DNA of 64,000 nt from Nipponacmea schrenckii (taxonomy: Eukaryota > Mollusca > Gastropoda > Lottiidae). Made by a program: the position numbers and the translations under genes. Position 1 is the stretch's first letter, and each line of letters begins with the position of its first letter. The DNA lies in assembly GCA_030562195.1 (NCBI GenBank), contig JAUJPP010000011.1, positions 7,006,001-7,070,000 of the forward strand, read 5' to 3'. Positions 27,301 to 42,300 of the stretch are shown piece by piece. The notes under the pieces are model-generated. The model had not been told where the DNA came from. It saw only the letters and a list, made by a program, of their open reading frames with translations, and made no database searches.

Positions 27301-30300
27301 GTATAATAACCTCATACTTGTGATGTTTGTGGAAAGTGTTTTACTAAAAGAGCTGCTGGTTCAGGGGCTTCATTTTAGAAAACCAAGGCTAGATAGTAAT
27401 AAAATTTGATTTTAATATTAGAACCTAATGAAATTAGATATGAACTAACCCTGTGTTCTGACTCTTTAAGTTTCTGTTTTAAATCTTCCAGCTCCTCTTT
27501 AATATCATGTAGAGCTCTGGAATGTTTCTCATGAGCTGTGGCTAGTAGTTTATCACATTTCTTCTGCCATTGTTCTTCTATTTCTAATTCTATTCTAGAC
27601 ATCTATAATATATCAAATAACATCCTACTATTAACTTGGCTAAATATAAACATGTGTGGCCTCTTAGTTCTAAATGGTAGTGCTTTCATCTATATATCAT
27701 TTATCCTTGGTTTACATAAATTCTTAAACATCCTTCAGCTGTCACCTCCTCCTGGGTGATGAATGGAGACAGGAAATGAAGACATCTCGGAATAAATGGA
27801 AAATTAGGAGTTTGAAAAAGCAGAGAGCCAAAAGACATTTCTTGGACTTACTAAAGATGTATTTTTTAGGACAATATATTTATATAATTGAGATAATTAT
27901 TTTATAAAGATTTACTGATAATTATGATCACAGGGGAAAGGGCCCGACTTTCTCACAAGTAAATCTGACACAACTATTAATCTTACCTTATCTGAAGTAG
28001 ACTCATCAGCTGATGTCTTGGCTCTTCGTAGTTTATCATGTAATGTCTGGATTTCTTGCTGAAATTATAATCAAATCTCAGGTTACATCTTCTATGTTAA
28101 ATAAACACTAGGCAAGGCAATACTTACTTTTCTAGACACCTGATACCACTTTTTATTGATTTTATTATAAAATACTTACTCTTCTAGACACCTGATACCT
28201 TATAATAACATACTTCATTAGCTGCTACCTATGTTTCGTCAAAATGATTTTTTAATTTTGGATTCCGAGGTGCGGTTCTGATCGTTAGTATGATTATATT
28301 ATTTATGTGAGAAATTGAATTGTAATATTGTAAATAAGAATTGCTACTGACTGACCTCCATGTTTGTTTTCATTTCTTCCATCTCTTCTTCTAACTTCTT
28401 TCTTTCAGCAGTGGTCTTTCTCCTTCTATCTGCTATACTCTGATAAATATATATACAAATTAAAAACTCACTTTTGCTGTCAATTTTAACTTAATAAATC
28501 TATAACACATAATAAAATTAGAAATGTAAATAGAATATGGTGAGGTTTGTAAAGTTGTTTGAAGAATGTACAGCATAAAATTCTAGGTAATAACATGTTT
28601 CAGGTTCATTTTCTGTAAAAATACTATTGATTTACCATCCAGTTAAATAATGACTGTATCAGAGAAAAAAGAAAGAAACAACTATATTTTAAAAGGATAA
28701 CAACTTAGGTTCACAAGTCCGCCGCGACAGGGATCCTTTTTACCAGCTGGTCCTTGGCTAAACCTCTTGACATTGATCTTTGCCCAATTATCTGTACCCA
28801 TTTACTGCTGGGTGGACTGGAATTGTGAGTCAACATGACTTATTCAAGGTCATCAGACTTTCACACTTCGGTCGAGATTAGAACTCACATCCCAAATTTT
28901 CAATGTATTCAAGTGTCATGATGTAAAGAACCAACGCTCTGACCGCTGTGCTATAGAACCAACGCTCTGACCGCTGTGCTATAGAACCAACGCTCTGACC
29001 GCTGTGCTATAGAACCAACGCTCTGACCGCTGTGCTATAGAACCAACACTCTAACTGACTGTGCTATAGAACCAACACTCTGACCGCTGTGCTATAGAAC
29101 CAACGCTCTGACCCTGTGCTATAGAACAAACTCTAACGACTGTGCTATAGAACCAACACTCTAACCGCTGTGCTATAGAACCAACGCTCTGACCGCTGTG
29201 CTATAGAACCAACGCTCTGACGCTGTGCTATAGAACCAACACTCTAACTGACTGTGCTATAGAACCAACACTCTGACCGCTGTGCTATAGAACCAATGCT
29301 CTGACCGCTGTGCTATAGAACCAACGCTCTGACTGACTGTGCTATAGAACCAACGCTCTGACCGCTGTGCTATAGAACCAACGCTCTGACCGCTGTGCTA
29401 TAGAACCAACGCTCTGACTGCTGTGCTATAGAACCAACGCTCTGACCGCTGTGCTATAGAACCAACGCTCTGACCGCTGTGCTATAGAACCAACGCTCTG
29501 ACCGCTGTGCTATAGAACCAACACGCTTCTGACCGCTGTGCTATAGAACCAACCTCTGACGCTGTGCTATAGAACCAACTGAGCTCTGACCGTTTGGGCT
29601 ATAGAACCAACACTCTGACCGCTGTGCTATAGAACCAACGCTCTGACCGCTGTGCTATAGAACCAACGCTCTGACCGCTGTGCTATAGAACCAACGCTCT
29701 GACCGCTGTGCTATAGAACCAACGCTCTGACCGCTGTGCTATAGAACCAACGCTCTGACCGCTGTGCTATAGAACCAACGCTCTGACCGCTGTGCTATAG
29801 AACCAACGCTCTAACTGACTGTGCTATAGAACCAACGCTCTGACCGCTGTGCTATAGAACCAACGCTCTAACCGCTGTGCTATAGAACCAACGCTCTGAC
29901 CGCTGTGCTATGAACCAACGCTCTGACCGCTGTGCTATAGAACCAACGCTCTAACTGACTGTGCTATAGAACCAACGCTCTGACCGCTGTGCTATAGAAC
30001 CAACGCTCTAACTGACTGTGCTATAGAACCAACGCTCTGACCGCTGTGCTATAGAACCAACGCTCTGACCGCTGTGCTATAGAACCAACGCTCTGACCGC
30101 TGTGCTATAGAACCAACGCTCTGACCGCTGTGCTATAGAACCGTACTTGATGAACAGAATACTTTGTAACCATGAGATAAACCTTGACATATTCTGTCAT
30201 GTTATTATGAGACCCTGTAAAACTTACTCGTTCAAGATTTTCTTTAGAAGATTTTAAATCAGTGTATTCCTCCTGTAACGTATTTAAACTACTCTCTAGG

Positions 30301-33300
30301 TTTTTACGATGTTGTTTTTCTTCTCGGAATGAAGCTGTCAACTCTCCTATCTTCTTCTCATCCTCTATAATAATAACAAAATTGTTTACAAAATATCATC
30401 ATTACTTCATCATCATGTCAACATAGCATTCCCAGCCCCCTTCAAGACAACGAGTGGTCAGGACTTGTGAGAGGAACTGGTTAGGAAGATTGGTCAGGAG
30501 AAACTGTCAGGAGGACCGGTCATGAGGAGTGGTGAGGGTAGTGGTCAGAGAGTACAATCAGAGGAGTGATCATGAGGAGTAGTAAGGAGTAGTGATCAGG
30601 GAGAACGGGTCTGAGGAGTGGTCAGGAGGACCGGTCTTTCTGTCTCGAAATTTGAAATCACTTGTTGATGTATAAAGTGTTTTACGATTAACTACTTGAT
30701 TTTGTAAATTTATCAGATTAAACACAGCACAGCTAAATAGATATATGATGTTAATGGCCAAGTTTTAACAAAATTAAAATTTTACGCTCCTTCTAAGACA
30801 GTCTATGCCTTTAACAGATTTCATTTACAGATCTGCCAAATCTAAATTATTTCAATATAATAAGTATTCTCAATAAAACAAGGCAAGCCTATCAAACATC
30901 CTGCTAGGTGCTACATTAATTTTAATATTTTCAACATACCATCATGTTGAACTCGTAATCTCTCTCGTTCCTCAGCTGATTGGTAGGATGTATCTTTCGT
31001 TGATTGTATCTTCTGGATTAATTCAGCTTCGTTCTTCCGAGACGTGGCAAGTTCTAGTTGGACAGAGCTAAGTTGAGCAGATGCAGCACTAAGATCACTG
31101 GCCAGTTGAACCTACAAAATAAACACAATTTTATCTCCTTTTTTTAATTATTAACCATCTTCAGGAGCATTATTCTTGAAAACTTGCAATAGTATTCCAG
31201 TTATATAATTAGTCTGGCACTAATATTCCAATCAAATTTAGTTTTATTTACTATTCAAATTAACATGATTACTGTAAAAAATGTGAATTTTGTTTTTTGT
31301 GAAGGTTTTCGAGAATAAGGCTCTTGGGCAGTTAAACACTGTGGAAGTGAAGCTCATCAACTTTATCTTTCCATCTCTGAACTAGCATTAAAATGCTATG
31401 GAATGAATGGTCTTGTAGTTTTTACTCTTATGTACCTAATGGGCTAATGAAGACAGACAATGTAATGCATAAAGCATACTCTTTTTGTAATTTCCAAGTG
31501 TTGGGGGAACTAGCACAGGGACTTACAAGGGGAAACAGGGCTGAAAAATTCGAAAGTTCATCTCATCTGTGTCAGGATGAAACCCTGGACCCTCATGTAA
31601 GCTAGCGAGCATCTAACTCACTAGGCCACCGCGGGTTCCTGAACTGGCACCAAGCTATGTGAAAGGACAAACACAGAATAAGACTGTATAAAATGTTCCT
31701 GATATAAACTCCTGGTCATAACAAATCAAACATCATAATTACAATGTTAGCAGACTAAATTCCATTATCCAGTAAGAAAGGTTAAAATACTATATTTATT
31801 CTCTTGTTAATTCAACAGCACCTTCTACTCCTCTACTTACATTAACTACACCAACAACTCTATTATATCTCACAACAAAATATATTAATCAAAAAGAAAG
31901 GGTGTTCACTATTACGCTAGACATAAACTGTGTCACAAGTCAAACTACTTACTGGCAATACACAAAATATATAACTTGATATAATATAGGCAAATTATAA
32001 CAGAATATAACAGAATAGAAGTTCCCATTAAATAACATAGTACCGGTATAAACTCGACATTACATGAAAAGGCCACATACAACAATTCTCATACAAAACA
32101 CAGGACAAAAGATTTTTAACTCAAGACTAGCTAGGTATATCATAAAAAACACTATTCTCTATATAGTTTAATATTCATAGACCAATAGTTAAATTTGCCT
32201 TTGAAATTTACTAGACCATTAAATTTACCGTGCCATCATGTTTTTATTTATTCATTTATGTTTAAGTGCAAAGGTCGAAATTCACTCAAAGAAATGAAAT
32301 GGTGTTTGTTGTCCGACTTTTCTGCACCTGATTGGTCCTATTGTCTCTCTACTGATCGGTCTAATAAAATGGAATAGAGTTTTTAGTCCTATTGCCTCTC
32401 TACTTGATTGCTATATATGATTGTCCTATTGCCTCTCTACTGATTGGTCCTATTGCCTCTCTACTGATTGGTCCTATTGCCTCTCTACTGATTGGTCCTA
32501 TTGCCTCTCTACTGATTGGTCCTATTGCCTCTCTACTGATTGGTCCTATTGCCTCTCTACTGATTGGTCCTATTGCCTCTCTACTGATTGGTCCTATTGC
32601 CTCTCTACTGATTGGTCCTATTGCCTCTCTACTGATTGGTCCTATTGCCTCTCTACTGATCGGTCCTATTGCCTCTCTACTGAATGGTCTAATTATATGG
32701 AAGAGTTTTTAGTCCTATTGCCTCTCTACTGATTGGTCTAATTTTATGGAATAGAGTTTTTAGTTCTATTGGCTCTCTACTGATTGGTCTAATAAAATGG
32801 AATAGAGTTTTTAGTTCTATTGTCTCTCTACTGATTGGTCTAATAATATGGAATAGAGTTTTTAGTTCTATTGTCTCTCTACTGATTGGTCTAATTTTAT
32901 GGAATAGAGTTTTTAGTTCTATTGGCTCTCTACTGATTGGTCTAATAAATGGAATAGAGTTTTTAGTCCCATTGCCTCTCTACTGATTGGTCTAATTAAA
33001 TGGAATAGAGTTTTTAATCCTATTGCCTCTATACTGATTGTGCTCAGAAGACTGCCAAATGCAAGCAATGAAATTATTCAGACTGAATTTGTTAATATTG
33101 ACATAACGTCCCCTATTCTATTTCTAAATTTCCAACTGTCAAAGCATTATTATCTAGCCTTGAACATACAAGACCTCAATTTATTGTACCGTCTGAACAA
33201 TTAGAAGTATTCAATGTCCCTCTGATCTGAAATAGGGTTACAATATCAAATATACCATCTGAACCTATGGCAGGATTAAAAGATTGAACAAAAAAATCTA

Positions 33301-36300
33301 TCAATTTATAGAGTATTTGTATCACAATACAACACAAACTTCCTTCATAAACACAGATCTTAATATATTTCATTATCCCAAGCAAATAAAATAAAACCTA
33401 CCTTCTGTTGTTCTAGTTCTAATATTTTAGATTGTGATTGTGAAGCTGTGTTTTTATATCCTTCATTACGTTCTTCTAGTAATGTATTACTTTGTTCTAC
33501 AAACCTGAAATATAAAATATAGGTTTATATATCTAGCTAGAGGCCAAATACATTCTGGGGCTGATTTCTCAAACATGTAACTTGATAATAGTCTTTCTGT
33601 CACAATGTTATTCAGGCACATATGCCTAAATGCACACACTTTTATGCACGATAATATTTGACCTAATTTGATTAAGGCATATTTTCAATAAGGAACACTC
33701 TGTTTGGTTTTTTAATATTGAGTACCATGTCAATTAGAACCACCTTTAAATATGGCTGCTTACATCCAGGCCATGTATTCTCAAAATAAGGTTGAAAATA
33801 GAAACAGTGTTTATAGTTAAGACCCTAGTATATCCTAGAAACAGTGTTAGAAGTTAAGACCCTAGGACATCCTACAAACAGTGTTAGATGTTAAGACCCT
33901 AGGACATCCTAGAAACAGTGTTAGAAGTTAAGACCCTAGGATAGCCTAGAAACAATGTTAGAAGTTAAGACCCTAGGACATCCTAGAAACAGTGTTAGAT
34001 GTTAAGACCCTAGGACATCCTAGAAACAGTGTTAGAAGTTAAGACCCTAGGACATCCTAGAAACAGTGTTAGATGTTAAGACCCTAGGACATCCTAGAAA
34101 CAGTGTTAGATGTTAAGACCCTAGGACATCCTAGAAACAGTGTTAGATGTTAAGACCCTAGGATATTCTAGAAACAGTGTTAGATGTTAGGACCCTAGGA
34201 CATCCTACAAACAGTGTTAGATGTTAAGACCCTAGGACATCCTAGAAACAGTGTTAGAAGTTAAGACCCTAGGACATCCTACAAACAGTGTTAGAAGTTA
34301 AGACCCTAGGACATCCTAGAAACAGTGTTAGAAGTTAAGACCCTAGGAAATCCTAGAAACAGTGTTAGAAGTTAAGACCCTAGGACATCCTAGAAACAGT
34401 GTTAGAAGTTAAGACCCTAGGACATCCTAGAAACAGTGTTAGAAGTTAAGGCCCTAGGACATCCTAGAAACAGTGTTAGAAGTTAAGACCCTAGGACATC
34501 CTAGAAACAGTGTTAGAAGTTAAGACCCTAGGACCTTTTAGAAACAGTGTTAGAAGTTAAGACCCTAGGACATCCTAGAAACAGTGTTAGAAGTTAAGAC
34601 CCTAGGACATCCTAGAAACAGTGTTAGAAGTTAAGACCCTAGGACATCCTAGAAACAGTGTTAGAAGTTAAGACCCTAGGACATCCTAGAAACAGTGTTA
34701 GAAGTTAAGACCCTAGGACATCCTAGAAACAGTGTTAGAAGTTAAGACCCTAGGATATCCTAGAAACAGTGTTAGAAGTTAAGACCCTAGGATAGCCTAG
34801 AAACAGTGTTAGAAGTTAAGACCCTAGGACATCCTAGAAACAGTGTTAGAAGTTAAGACCCTAGGACATCCTAGAAACAGTGTTTATAGTTAAGACCCTA
34901 GGACATCCTAGAAACAGTGTTTATAGTTAAGACCCTAGGACATCCTAGAAACAATGTTAGATGTTAAGACCCTAGGACATCCTAGAAACAGTGTTAGAAG
35001 TTAAGGCCCTAGGACATCCTAGAAACAGTGTTAGAAGTTAAGACCCTAGGACATCCTAGAAACAGTGTTTATAGTTAAGACCCTAGGACATCCTAGAAAC
35101 AGTGTTTATAGTTAAGACCCTAGGACATCCTAGAAACAATGTTAGATGTTAAGACCCTAGGACATCCTAGAAACAGTGTTTATAGTTAAGACCCTAGGAC
35201 ATCCTAGAAACAGTGTTAGATGTTAAGACCCTAGGACATCCTAGAAACAGTTTTAGAAGTTAAGACCCTAGGACATCCTAGAAACAGTGTTTATAGTTAA
35301 GACCCTAGGACATCCTAGAAACAGTGTTAGAAGTTAAGGCCCTAGGACATCCTAGAAACAGTGTTAGATGTTAAGACCCTAGGACATCCTAGAAACAGTG
35401 TTAGATGTTAAGACCCTAGGATATCCTAGAAAAAGTGTTAGAAGTTAAGACCCTAGGACATCCTAGAAACAGTGTTAGATGTTAAGACCCTAGGACATCC
35501 TAGAAACAGTGTTAGATGTTAAGACCCTAGGACATCCTAGAAACAGTGTTAGAAGTTAAGACCCTAGGACACCCTTAGAAACAGTGTTAGAAGTTAAGAC
35601 CCTAGGACATCCTAGAAACAGTGTTAGAAGTTAAGACCCTAGGACATCCTAGAAACAGTGTTAGAAGTTAAGACCCTAGGACATCCTAGAAACAGTATTA
35701 GAAGTTAAGACCCTAGGACATCCTAGAAACAGTGTTAGAAGTTAAGACCCTAGGACATCCTAGAAACAGTGTTAGAAGTTAAGACCCTAGGATATCCTAG
35801 AAACAGTGTTAGAAGTTAAGACCCTAGGATATCCTAGAAACAGTGTTAGAAGTTAAGACCCTAGGACATCCTAGAAACAGTTTTAGAAGTTAAGACCCTA
35901 GGACATCCTAGAAACAGTGTTAGAAGTTAAGACCCTAGGACATCCTAGAAACAGTGTTAGAAGTTAAGACCCTAGGACATCCTAGAAACAATGTTAGATG
36001 TTAAGACCCTAGGACATCCTAGAAACAGTGTTAGAAGTTAAGACCCTAGGACATCCTAGAAACAGTGTTAAAATGTTAAGACCCTAGGACATCCTAGAAA
36101 CAGTGTTAGATAGTTAAGACCCTAGGACATCCTAGAAACAGTGTTAGATGTTAAGACCCTAGGACATCCTAGAAACAGTGTTAGAAGTTAAGACCCTAGG
36201 ACATCCTAGAAACAGTGTTAGAAGTTAAGGCCCTAGGACATCCTAGAAACAGTGTTAAAAGTTAAGACCCTAGGATATCCTAGAAACAGTGTTAGAAGTT

Positions 36301-39300
36301 AAGACCCTAGGACATCCTAGAAACAATGTAAGAAGTTAAGACCCTAGAATATCCTAGAAACAATGTTAGAATCGTTTTGAAAATACACGAGCAGTAATAT
36401 AATTTAGAGGCCTGTTTCACTAAATCTAATCATAAATTGATTGAAGAGACTTAAAATTGGACTTAAATAGTTCATAATTATAAGAAGTCTAAATGAGATA
36501 TTGTTTGCCTAGGTAATAAGGTAAGACATCTAAGAAACACCAGAAATACAGAACTTCAAAAATGACAAAAGACTTATTATTCCCAATTGGCATTTTTCAT
36601 CAATTTTGTTTCCACTAGTCCCTATCCCTGTACTGCCATCAAAGAAAAGAAAAAAACATTACCTAAAATATTCAAATTTTTCTATGAAAATTATAGGTTC
36701 CATATTTCAATTACTTGTCTATTGCTATACAGCTTTATCCTTGTGTACAGTCTTCACTGGGCAGACAAAACAACCGAAATGTCAATCCTTTATTTGTTTA
36801 CATTACATTTACATAAAGTATACTAGTAAAATACTTTATTTTTGAAGTTTTAAAACTTGAAATACGGTAGAAGGCTATGTCATATTGTTTTTATTTTATA
36901 ATTTATGATAGGGCAAGAGATATAATATGACTATATATCTACAGAACCAATAATTGTTCTACAATATATCTAACCCTTATTAGTTTATATCTATCATTAT
37001 CAACCAATAATCAATATAATCAATAGGTTTAGGCAATATCTCTTTTACCATTTTACCCTCTATAATATCATTTATATTATTATAATATCTTTCTCAATGG
37101 TAGCTCAGTGAGTTTGTTGCTTGCGCACTAACCTGAGGGTTGAGGGTTCAGTCCTGATAAAGGTCAAGATGAGGTCAGATTTTTCTATCTGGTTACCCCT
37201 TGTCACATATGCAGGTCTGAGTGACTGACATAAAAGAGCATCAAGTTGTTCTGATGGAACAATAAGAGGCCTGGTGTGTTCCTAAGAAAAGAGTAGGCCA
37301 ATGACAATCTCCTGGCAAAATTTCCCTCATTGAACACTGCATGGTGTTGCCTGTCTTCATTAGCCCATTAGGGGCAGAAGAGTACGAAGTAAAACTCCAT
37401 TCATTTCATTTCATTTCATATTTGTTCAATGTTTTTTTTATGAATACAGTTGAGACAGATTGATATTAACCTTGCTTGATTCTGAATCAAACATTATCAT
37501 AAATTGTAGATATTGTAGAACTTGTAAGATATATAATATTTATTAATCATCTCCCACTATAGGCCCTAGGCCCTACTCTTGACTTGACTTTACTTGAACA
37601 GGTCGTTTGCTTTCTTTCATGATATACTAGTGTTTCTTTCCCATTATGATAACAAGATTCACATAAATTACTTGTCCAGGATTTTTAAATATAGATTCAA
37701 TTCAAGTAGATAGACCTTTGAAATTGTTAATATAAAGTTTTATTATTATCAAATCTAAGTCTGAATTAGAGCACTACTGCACAAGTATGGGTAAACTTGC
37801 CAAAAACTGAAGAGAATTGGTATATCTACCACAGTGTTCTGATTTGTTGTTGTAGGCCTATCTATTTCTATGTCATTTAAAGATTAGATCTAAATTTGTT
37901 TGAAGCATGTTAAGAATGTGCACCTTTCTATGCATGTCAAGAAACAGCCATAGTGTGATTTGAGAGGGGTTATTACAAAAATTAAAGTTGATACACCAGA
38001 TAGAAAATATGACATAACACATAAATAAAAGTGGTATGACCCTTCAAGGTTTTAAGGTATACAGGTACTCAAAATTATGAAAAAAAATATTTGAATTACC
38101 AACTGTTTCCCATGTTGATTAGGTGAGAGAAATCACATCCAATAATCTAATAAATCATTAATCCGTCTTGGTTTTTGAGACAGCAGTAAGGCTGACACTT
38201 TATTGTTATGAATTATTTCACTTGATAAATTCAGAATAAAGAGTCCATAACACTGTTAACACTATTTCACACCACTATTTCACACAAACAGGTTTTTAAC
38301 GGATAGAGATCAAAATTTTAGTTTATATAAAAATATTTTCAAACCACTATTTAGAAATAAAGAGACCACAACATAAGTTAAAAGATTCACACAACTAGGA
38401 GAATTTCATTGTCCAAATTCGTGGTTAACTTTTCAGAAATATTGTCATTGCATTTAAACGAATAATACTTTGAAAGAAATTCCATATTTTAAAATAGAAA
38501 TGACGACTCCAAAATCCTAGTCAATAGAAACGTTTATAAACTAAATACATAAATATAATCCATTTAACACCTTGGAATTTAATATCCTTGAAGCAAATCC
38601 TTATTCAATTAAACAAATCCCAAATCTTGAACAAGTCTATTTTAAGACCTCGAATGTCAAACCATGTCAAAATACTCACAGGTAAACAATGTAGTAAAAG
38701 TTATTCACTAATCTTACACACAAGGTAAATAACAACTAGTGATAGTAATACAGGTATACAGTTGATAAAAGATAGTTGATATACTGGTTATTAAATAAAA
38801 TAACAAAAGACAATATATCATGGTAGCCTATTTAACACTTTTTAATAACAAGGTACACAGAGAAACATGTTATACCATCACCTGGGCCCGGTTCCTTTAT
38901 ATATAATCATTATACATGTATATTATTATATTATATTATAATGTTTGTTGCATTCAAATCATATGCTTGTTTATTGTTAGAGTTTGGTCCTTATTATTCA
39001 TTGGTAATATACTTAAATCAGACAAAGTATGATTTGTCATAAAGACATAAAGGCTGTGGAGGTCTAACTTGGAAGGTGTCATAAACAGTTATTCTTACAA
39101 TATAGGATGGACTGGTGGTGTTTATCTATTCATTTTTTAATTGTCACTGAATGTGTTTCAATATCTTTAATGGAATAAATGTATAAGAAGTTGTATAAAG
39201 TTTGTAATAGTTTGACATTGTAAAGATGTATAAGATGAAGTTTGTAATAGTTTGACATTGTGAAGATGTATAAGATGAAGTTTGTAATAGTTTGACATTG

Positions 39301-42300
39301 TGAAGATGTGTAAGATGAAGTTTGTAAAAGCTGGACATTGTGATGATATATAAGATGAAGTTTGTAATAGCTTGACATTGTGAAGATGTATAATATGATG
39401 TTTGTAATAGTTTGACATTATGAAGATATATAAGATGGAGTTTGTAATAGTTTGACATTGTGAAGATATTTATGATGAAGTTTGTAATAGCTTGACTTTT
39501 TTATGATATATAAGATGGAGTTTGTAATAGATTGACATAGTGAAGATGTATAAGTATGAAGTTTGTAATAGCTTGACATTGTGAAGATGTATAAGTATGA
39601 AGTTTGTAATAGCTTGACATTGTGAAGATGTATGAGATGAAGATTGTAATAGCTTGACATTGTGAAGTTGTATAAGATGAAGTTTGTAATAGCTTGACAT
39701 TGTGAAGATATATAAGATGAAGTTTGTAAAAGCTGGACATTGTGATGATATATAAGATGGAGTTTGTAAAAGCTGGACATTGTGATGATATATAAGATGA
39801 AGTTTGTAATAGCTTGACATTGTGAAGATATATAAGATGAAGTTTGTAATAGATTGACATAGTGAAGATGTATAAGATGAAGTTTGTAATAGTTTGACAT
39901 TGTGAAGATGTATAAGATGAAGTTTGTAATAGCTTGACATTGTGAAGATATATAAGATGAAGTTTGTAAAAGTTTGACATTGTGATGATGTATAAGATGA
40001 AGTATGAAATAGCTTGACATTGTGAAGATGTTTAAGATAAAGTTTGTAATAGCTTGACATTGTGAAGATGTTTAAGATAAAGTTTGTAATAGCCTGACAT
40101 TGTGAAGATGTATAAGATGAAGTTAGTAATAACTTGACATTGTGAAGATGTATAAGATGCAGTTTGTAATAACTTGACATTGTGAAGATGAATAAGATGT
40201 ATTTTGTAATAGCTTGATATTGTGAAGATGTATAAGATGAAGTTGATAATAACTTGACATTGTGAAGATGTATAAGATGAGGTTTGTAATAACTTGACAT
40301 TGTGAAGATGTATAAGATGAAGTTTGTAATAGTTTGACATTGTGATGATGTATAAGATGAAGTTTGTAATAACTTGACATTGTGAAGATGTATAAGATGA
40401 AGTTATTAATAACTTGACATTGTGAAGATATATAAGATGAAGTTTGTAAAAGTTTGACATTATGATGATGTATAAGATGAAGTATGTAATAGCTTGACAT
40501 TTTGAGGGTTTATAAGATGAATTGTTTTAATATTTTGATATTGTGAAGATGTATAAGTATGAAGTTGATATTGTGATTGGGTAGTGATTTTAGAAATAAA
40601 ACAGAATGTGCTCTGATAACTTTATTCAAGGCCGTCAGTAAACCATGACTTAAGCAACATCAAAATACACATATTGTCAAACACAGTAATAGTCCCACGG
40701 CAGATCTCACATCAAGGTTTCACATCATAACTGATGATCATAAATTGAAACAGACTAAAGTAACAATGATCTATTTTATGAAAGATGCTGTATAATATTT
40801 CAAAACCTTATAACAAGCGAGAAAACAAACAGAAAACACTGCCCTGCTATAGCAATACCTTTCAATTGGCTCTAGGAAACACTTCTAAGTAGGTTCAGCC
40901 ATTAGTGAATTCCATAAATGAAAAGAAATGAATGGAGTTTTAAAACCTACTCTTCTGCACCTTAATGGACTAATGAAGATGGGAGTGAATTCCATTTTAA
41001 CTGACTGACTTGCTAATTTTTACAATTGGAATTCAAAATTCTAGGAGATATTTTATGAGTGAAAGGTGACTAACTTGGGAGGGGAGGGGGGGGGCAGAAA
41101 GCGAATAGGATCTAATAGAGAACATTAAATATACATGTCATTCTTGGAAAATAAAAACTGCTTTATAAAGTTAATTTAATTGTTGAAGAGACAGTGATAA
41201 GTTTAAACATACCCTAAATGATTTAAATATCTCAGTATTCACTGTAAACCGAGTCTATGTCAATATTATTGTTGTTATTAGCTTAAGATATGTCTGAATT
41301 AACCTCAAACAGGTTTTTTATAGTATTAGTATACCAGTTTACCTACATTCTATCAATAGGTATCATTTCAGCTTCATAAACTATTTCGGTAGTTAGTAAC
41401 TACTCCAAATAGTAGTTTAATATATCAGTTAACAGTGGATTTATCTGATAAATATACAGATCTAGATGTAAACTGCTGAGTTAATAAATGTCAGAAATAG
41501 TATATCCATATATCTAGTGCTTCTTTAACTAAATCTTATTTCTATATTAAACTATATGTCTTATAAAAAGTTAATATTAAACTATATGTCTTATAAAAAG
41601 TCAATATTAAACTATATGTCTTATAAAAAGTTAATATAAAACTATATGTTTCATAAAAAGTAAATATAAAACTATATGTCTTATAAAAAGTTAATATTAA
41701 ACTATATGTCTTATAAAGAGTTAATATTAAACTATATGTCTTATAAAAAGTTAATATTAAACTATATGTCTTATAAAAAGTTAATATTAAACTATATGTC
41801 TTATAAAGAGTTAATATTAAACTATAAGACTTATAAAAAGTTAATATCAAACTATAAGTCTTATAAAAAGTCAATATTAAACTATATGTCTTATAAAAAG
41901 TTAATATTAAAGTATATGTCTTATAAAAAGTTAATATAAAACTATATGTCTTATAAAAAGTCTTATTTAAAAGTTAATATAAAACTATATGTCTTATAAA
42001 AAGTTAATATAAAACTATATGTTTCATAAAAAGTAAATATAAAACTATATGTCTTATAAAAAGTTAATATAAAACTATATGTTTCATAAAAAGTAAATAT
42101 TAAACTATATGTTTATAAAAAGTAAATATAAAACTATATGTCTTATAAAAAGTAAATATCAAACTATATGTTTCATAAAAAGTAAATATTAAACTATATG
42201 TCTTATAAAAAGTTAATATAAACTATATGTCTTAAAAAAAAATATCAAACTATATGTCTTATAAAAAGTTAATATTAAACTATATGTCTTATAAAAAGTT

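Noticed and set aside
28930..30146. CRISPR-like array or tRNA gene cluster
   Set aside because: Repeats are directly adjacent without unique spacers, and only the A-box end of a tRNA-like sequence is present, with no cloverleaf.
32392..32732. ORFs reading SLLIGPIA and CLSTDWSY repeats
   Set aside because: Produced by perfect 24-bp units, open in two frames, inside intron 19.
33796..36375. CRISPR array
   Set aside because: Continuous tandem repeat with no variable spacers, in a eukaryotic intron.
39130..40500. Minus-strand ORFs with [16 protein letters not shown] repeats
   Set aside because: Shadow of the 40-bp minisatellite in intron 18; several frames are open at once and no start context or splice signals fit.
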